9,164 bases of DNA from Ignavibacteriales bacterium. GTDB taxonomy: Bacteria; Bacteroidota; Ignavibacteria; T3Sed10-11. The stretch is from positions 1 through 9,164 of the forward strand of contig PWJF01000276.1 in the NCBI GenBank assembly GCA_003560935.1. Reading direction: 5' to 3'. The position numbers were made by a program, and so were the translations under genes. Positions 7,584 to 9,164 of the stretch are shown here, one piece after another. How positions within the stretch are numbered: position 1 is the first letter of the stretch; every line of letters starts with the position of its first letter. A model generated the notes under the pieces. It did not search any database. It was not told the origin of the DNA and saw nothing but the letters and a program-made list of their open reading frames with translations.

Positions 7584-8174
7584 CTAATCGTTTACCTCAT
7601 AACCTCGCTCATGGGCGTATTTAAAAAGTTTATCGCGCAGGAGTTTTCTACCCCGATGTAATCGTGAACGAATCGTACCGATCGGGCAATCGACAAATTC
7701 AGCAGCTTCTTCATAGGTAAAACCTTCGATATCACAAAGAATAACAACAGTCCTGAATTCCTCCGGTAAATCGGTTATTGCTGTCGTAACCTGATCATCT
7801 AATAGTTGACCGTACAACCGCTCGGACAGATCATTAGCATCAGTAGATTGTTCACGAATAGTATTATAAAACTCCTTGATTTCATTGTAATCGACGTGTT
7901 CAGGAGTTTTTACCGCCTTTCGATAGCGGTTGATATACGAGTTACGCATTATTCGAAACAGCCATGCTCTGCAATTGGTTCCCTGCTCAAACTTATCCCA
8001 GAATCGGTATGCTTTCAGGAATGTCTCCTGAAGCAGATCGTTTGCATCTTCAGTATTCCCTGTCAGCCGAAGCGCATAATTATACAGAATATCCATGTGC
8101 GGAATAGCTTCGCGCTGGAAATCCTCGTGCTTTTGCTCCGTATCACGATTATTTGTAGGAGACGCAAAGAGCAT
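7584..8174 (-). CDS. ECF-family RNA polymerase sigma factor (sigma-70 group 4, RpoE-like)
   Basis: This 196-residue alternative sigma factor has only regions 2 and 4, as is typical of the ECF group. Region 2 spans about 24-90 with NYALRLTGNTEDANDLLQET (core binding), then WDKF and NCRAWLFRIMRNSYINRYRK (-10 recognition). A variable acidic linker of about 35 residues follows. Region 4 spans about 127-185 with the helix-turn-helix TYEEAAEFVDCPIGTIRSRL and the closing HRGRKLL that reads the -35 element. It heads a tight cluster with its zinc-finger anti-sigma factor and a thioredoxin-like gene. It probably directs transcription of envelope-stress genes, but the regulon is not visible here. A vegetative-type promoter lies upstream at 8270-8298. 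I found no convincing minus-strand ECF promoter, so autoregulation is not supported by sequence. The start ATG at 8172-8174 has no Shine-Dalgarno sequence. Confidence 0.95.
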   Translation of the reverse strand: MLFASPTNNRDTEQKHEDFQREAIPHMDILYNYALRLTGNTEDANDLLQETFLKAYRFWDKFEQGTNCRAWLFRIMRNSYINRYRKAVKTPEHVDYNEIKEFYNTIREQSTDANDLSERLYGQLLDDQVTTAITDLPEEFRTVVILCDIEGFTYEEAAEFVDCPIGTIRSRLHRGRKLLRDKLFKYAHERGYEVND

Positions 8175-8269
8175 GTAATTGATATATTGTGGACGGGATT
8201 TCGGTTATGTCCCCGGCGCAGGAACGTCTATTTATGCCAATATCGTAAAAATTGCATTTTAACTGAACT

Positions 8270-8298
8270 ATAATACAAAAATTAATCTTTTCTAGCAA
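8270..8298 (-). promoter_or_regulatory. Putative promoter of the sigma/anti-sigma/thioredoxin operon
   Basis: On the minus strand TTGCTA (8298-8293) and TATTAT (8275-8270) are spaced by exactly 17 bases, a good housekeeping-sigma match. Transcription would begin near 8263, leaving a leader of about 88 bases before the sigma start. The same -35 hexamer occurs in front of lon. The promoter starts only about 18 bases past the stop of the carboxypeptidase gene, so read-through from that gene could also contribute. Confidence 0.55.
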
Positions 8299-8315
8299 GC
8301 ACATTCCGTATTTGC

Positions 8316-9164
8316 TCATATGAGTAGATTACTAAAGATTTTCTCCGGTTCTCCGGTGGGGACGCCGTCTTTAATGACAATCCGTTTACCTGCACCTCTA
8401 ATCTCACAATTGGCGCTATCATCTACTTTGGGTAATCCGGAGGTAACGGACTGATCGACCGAAAAATGTATCTGCAGGTTGGTTCCTTCGAAGATATATG
8501 ATCCAGCATACGGTGCACAATCGCCCAGTTCGGTTAGATATAGTTTAAAATAAACCGTTTGAGAGTGTATGTCAGGATCATGCTCAATATGAAATGCCAC
8601 ATCCTGATTTTCCGCATGTGTGCCGTTAATGGTAATTGCAGCATTTTTAAAAATGTACTCTGAATAATATTTCCGGTTGACCTGTATGGTTTGATACACG
8701 TCATCGGACGGTAACCTGTTGTTAGCAAGATGATAGAGAGAGCCGAGGATTGCAATGGCGTTGGCTTTGCGAATAGTTTCTTTATGCCTGTCGCGCGGTA
8801 TGTACCCCGACTCGATCAGTACACTGCGGGTTCCCCATGCGTGAAGTGTATCGCCGAATGCACGGGGTTCGTATGCATCGTCAAATCGGCCGATCTGCCC
8901 CGGAATAATTCTCTGAACATACCCGGCGATACACGATGCCAACCGCATGGTATCGCGGCGGATATCGGTGACCGATAATTCCCAGTCACTTGCCGCAGCG
9001 AGTAATGATATGCCGGCTGCTTTTCCCGTTCCGCCAACCGTATAGCGAGGCTCCTGATCGTGAAGTGAATATGCCCATTGTGTGTTGTATGTATCCCGCA
9101 CTGATTTCAGAATGCTCGCCTCCGGTGTGCGAAGTGCAAGTGCATCCCGGTTCATATCGATGCC
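8316..9164 (-). CDS. M14-family zinc carboxypeptidase, C-terminal part (cut by window edge)
   Basis: 282 codons are visible and the frame is open to the right edge, so the methionine at 9153-9155 is internal, not the start. Counting from the first visible codon, the sequence begins GIDMNRD, where Asn5-Arg6 match the substrate-binding Asn-Arg of M14 peptidases. The third zinc ligand is His35 in SLHDQ. The catalytic glutamate is Glu118 in VLIESG. The first two zinc ligands (H-x2-E) would lie upstream, outside the window. After the catalytic domain comes an accessory region of about 130 residues with alternating hydrophobic strands, probably a beta-sandwich. Many bacterial relatives are exported and trim peptides, but the N-terminus needed to see a signal peptide is missing. 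No strong terminator separates it from the sigma operon 141 bases downstream. Confidence 0.85.
   Translation of the reverse strand, partial: GIDMNRDALALRTPEASILKSVRDTYNTQWAYSLHDQEPRYTVGGTGKAAGISLLAAASDWELSVTDIRRDTMRLASCIAGYVQRIIPGQIGRFDDAYEPRAFGDTLHAWGTRSVLIESGYIPRDRHKETIRKANAIAILGSLYHLANNRLPSDDVYQTIQVNRKYYSEYIFKNAAITINGTHAENQDVAFHIEHDPDIHSQTVYFKLYLTELGDCAPYAGSYIFEGTNLQIHFSVDQSVTSGLPKVDDSANCEIRGAGKRIVIKDGVPTGEPEKIFSNLLI

Noticed and set aside
7806..8273. 155-codon plus-strand open frame across the sigma gene.
   Set aside because: It is a shadow of the sigma-factor coding sequence. Its translation shows no recognisable domain.
9153..9155. ATG as the start of the carboxypeptidase gene.
   Set aside because: It falls inside the conserved GIDMNRD segment of the M14 catalytic domain, and the frame stays open to the window edge.

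Overview
This window reads as chromosomal housekeeping DNA from a bacterium, most likely in the Bacteroidota/Chlorobi/Ignavibacteria (FCB) group. That placement is an inference. It rests on the style of the Lon, ThiL, ECF sigma and M14 peptidase proteins and on the near absence of Shine-Dalgarno sequences in front of the starts. Base composition looks moderate and even. I see no rRNA, tRNA, CRISPR array, insertion sequence or phage gene. Coding density is high: the four intergenic gaps are about 96 to 175 bases long, and no gene-free stretch exceeds 300 bases.

Layout from left to right. Positions 1-608 (minus) hold the N-terminal third of dnaX, the DNA polymerase III tau/gamma clamp-loader subunit, cut by the window edge. 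A 175-base gap follows, with a perfect 36-base palindrome at 697-732. Positions 784-1692 (minus) encode a tandem universal stress protein. Its start overlaps the stop of lon (1689-4124, minus) by four bases, so lon and the stress protein form a stress-related two-gene unit. On the plus strand, 4298-4987 encodes a small calcineurin-like metallophosphoesterase, divergent from lon and convergent with thiL (4993-6057, minus). Upstream of thiL, all on the minus strand, lie a membrane-anchored TlpA/ResA-type thioredoxin (6154-6723), a zinc-finger transmembrane anti-sigma factor (6738-7565) and its ECF sigma factor (7584-8174). The window ends in the C-terminal part of an M14 zinc carboxypeptidase (8316-9164, minus).

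Functional reading. The sigma, anti-sigma and thioredoxin genes are 14 to 18 bases apart and look like one envelope-response operon, possibly extending to thiL. A good vegetative-type promoter (TTGCTA, 17 bases, TATTAT) lies 88 bases before the sigma start. A near twin (TTGCTA, 17 bases, TATATT) lies just before the preferred lon start and helps settle that start. Two extracytoplasmic cysteines in the anti-sigma factor, next to a thiol-disulfide oxidoreductase gene, make a redox-responsive circuit a reasonable hypothesis. I did not find a clearly new system; this is the observation most worth following.
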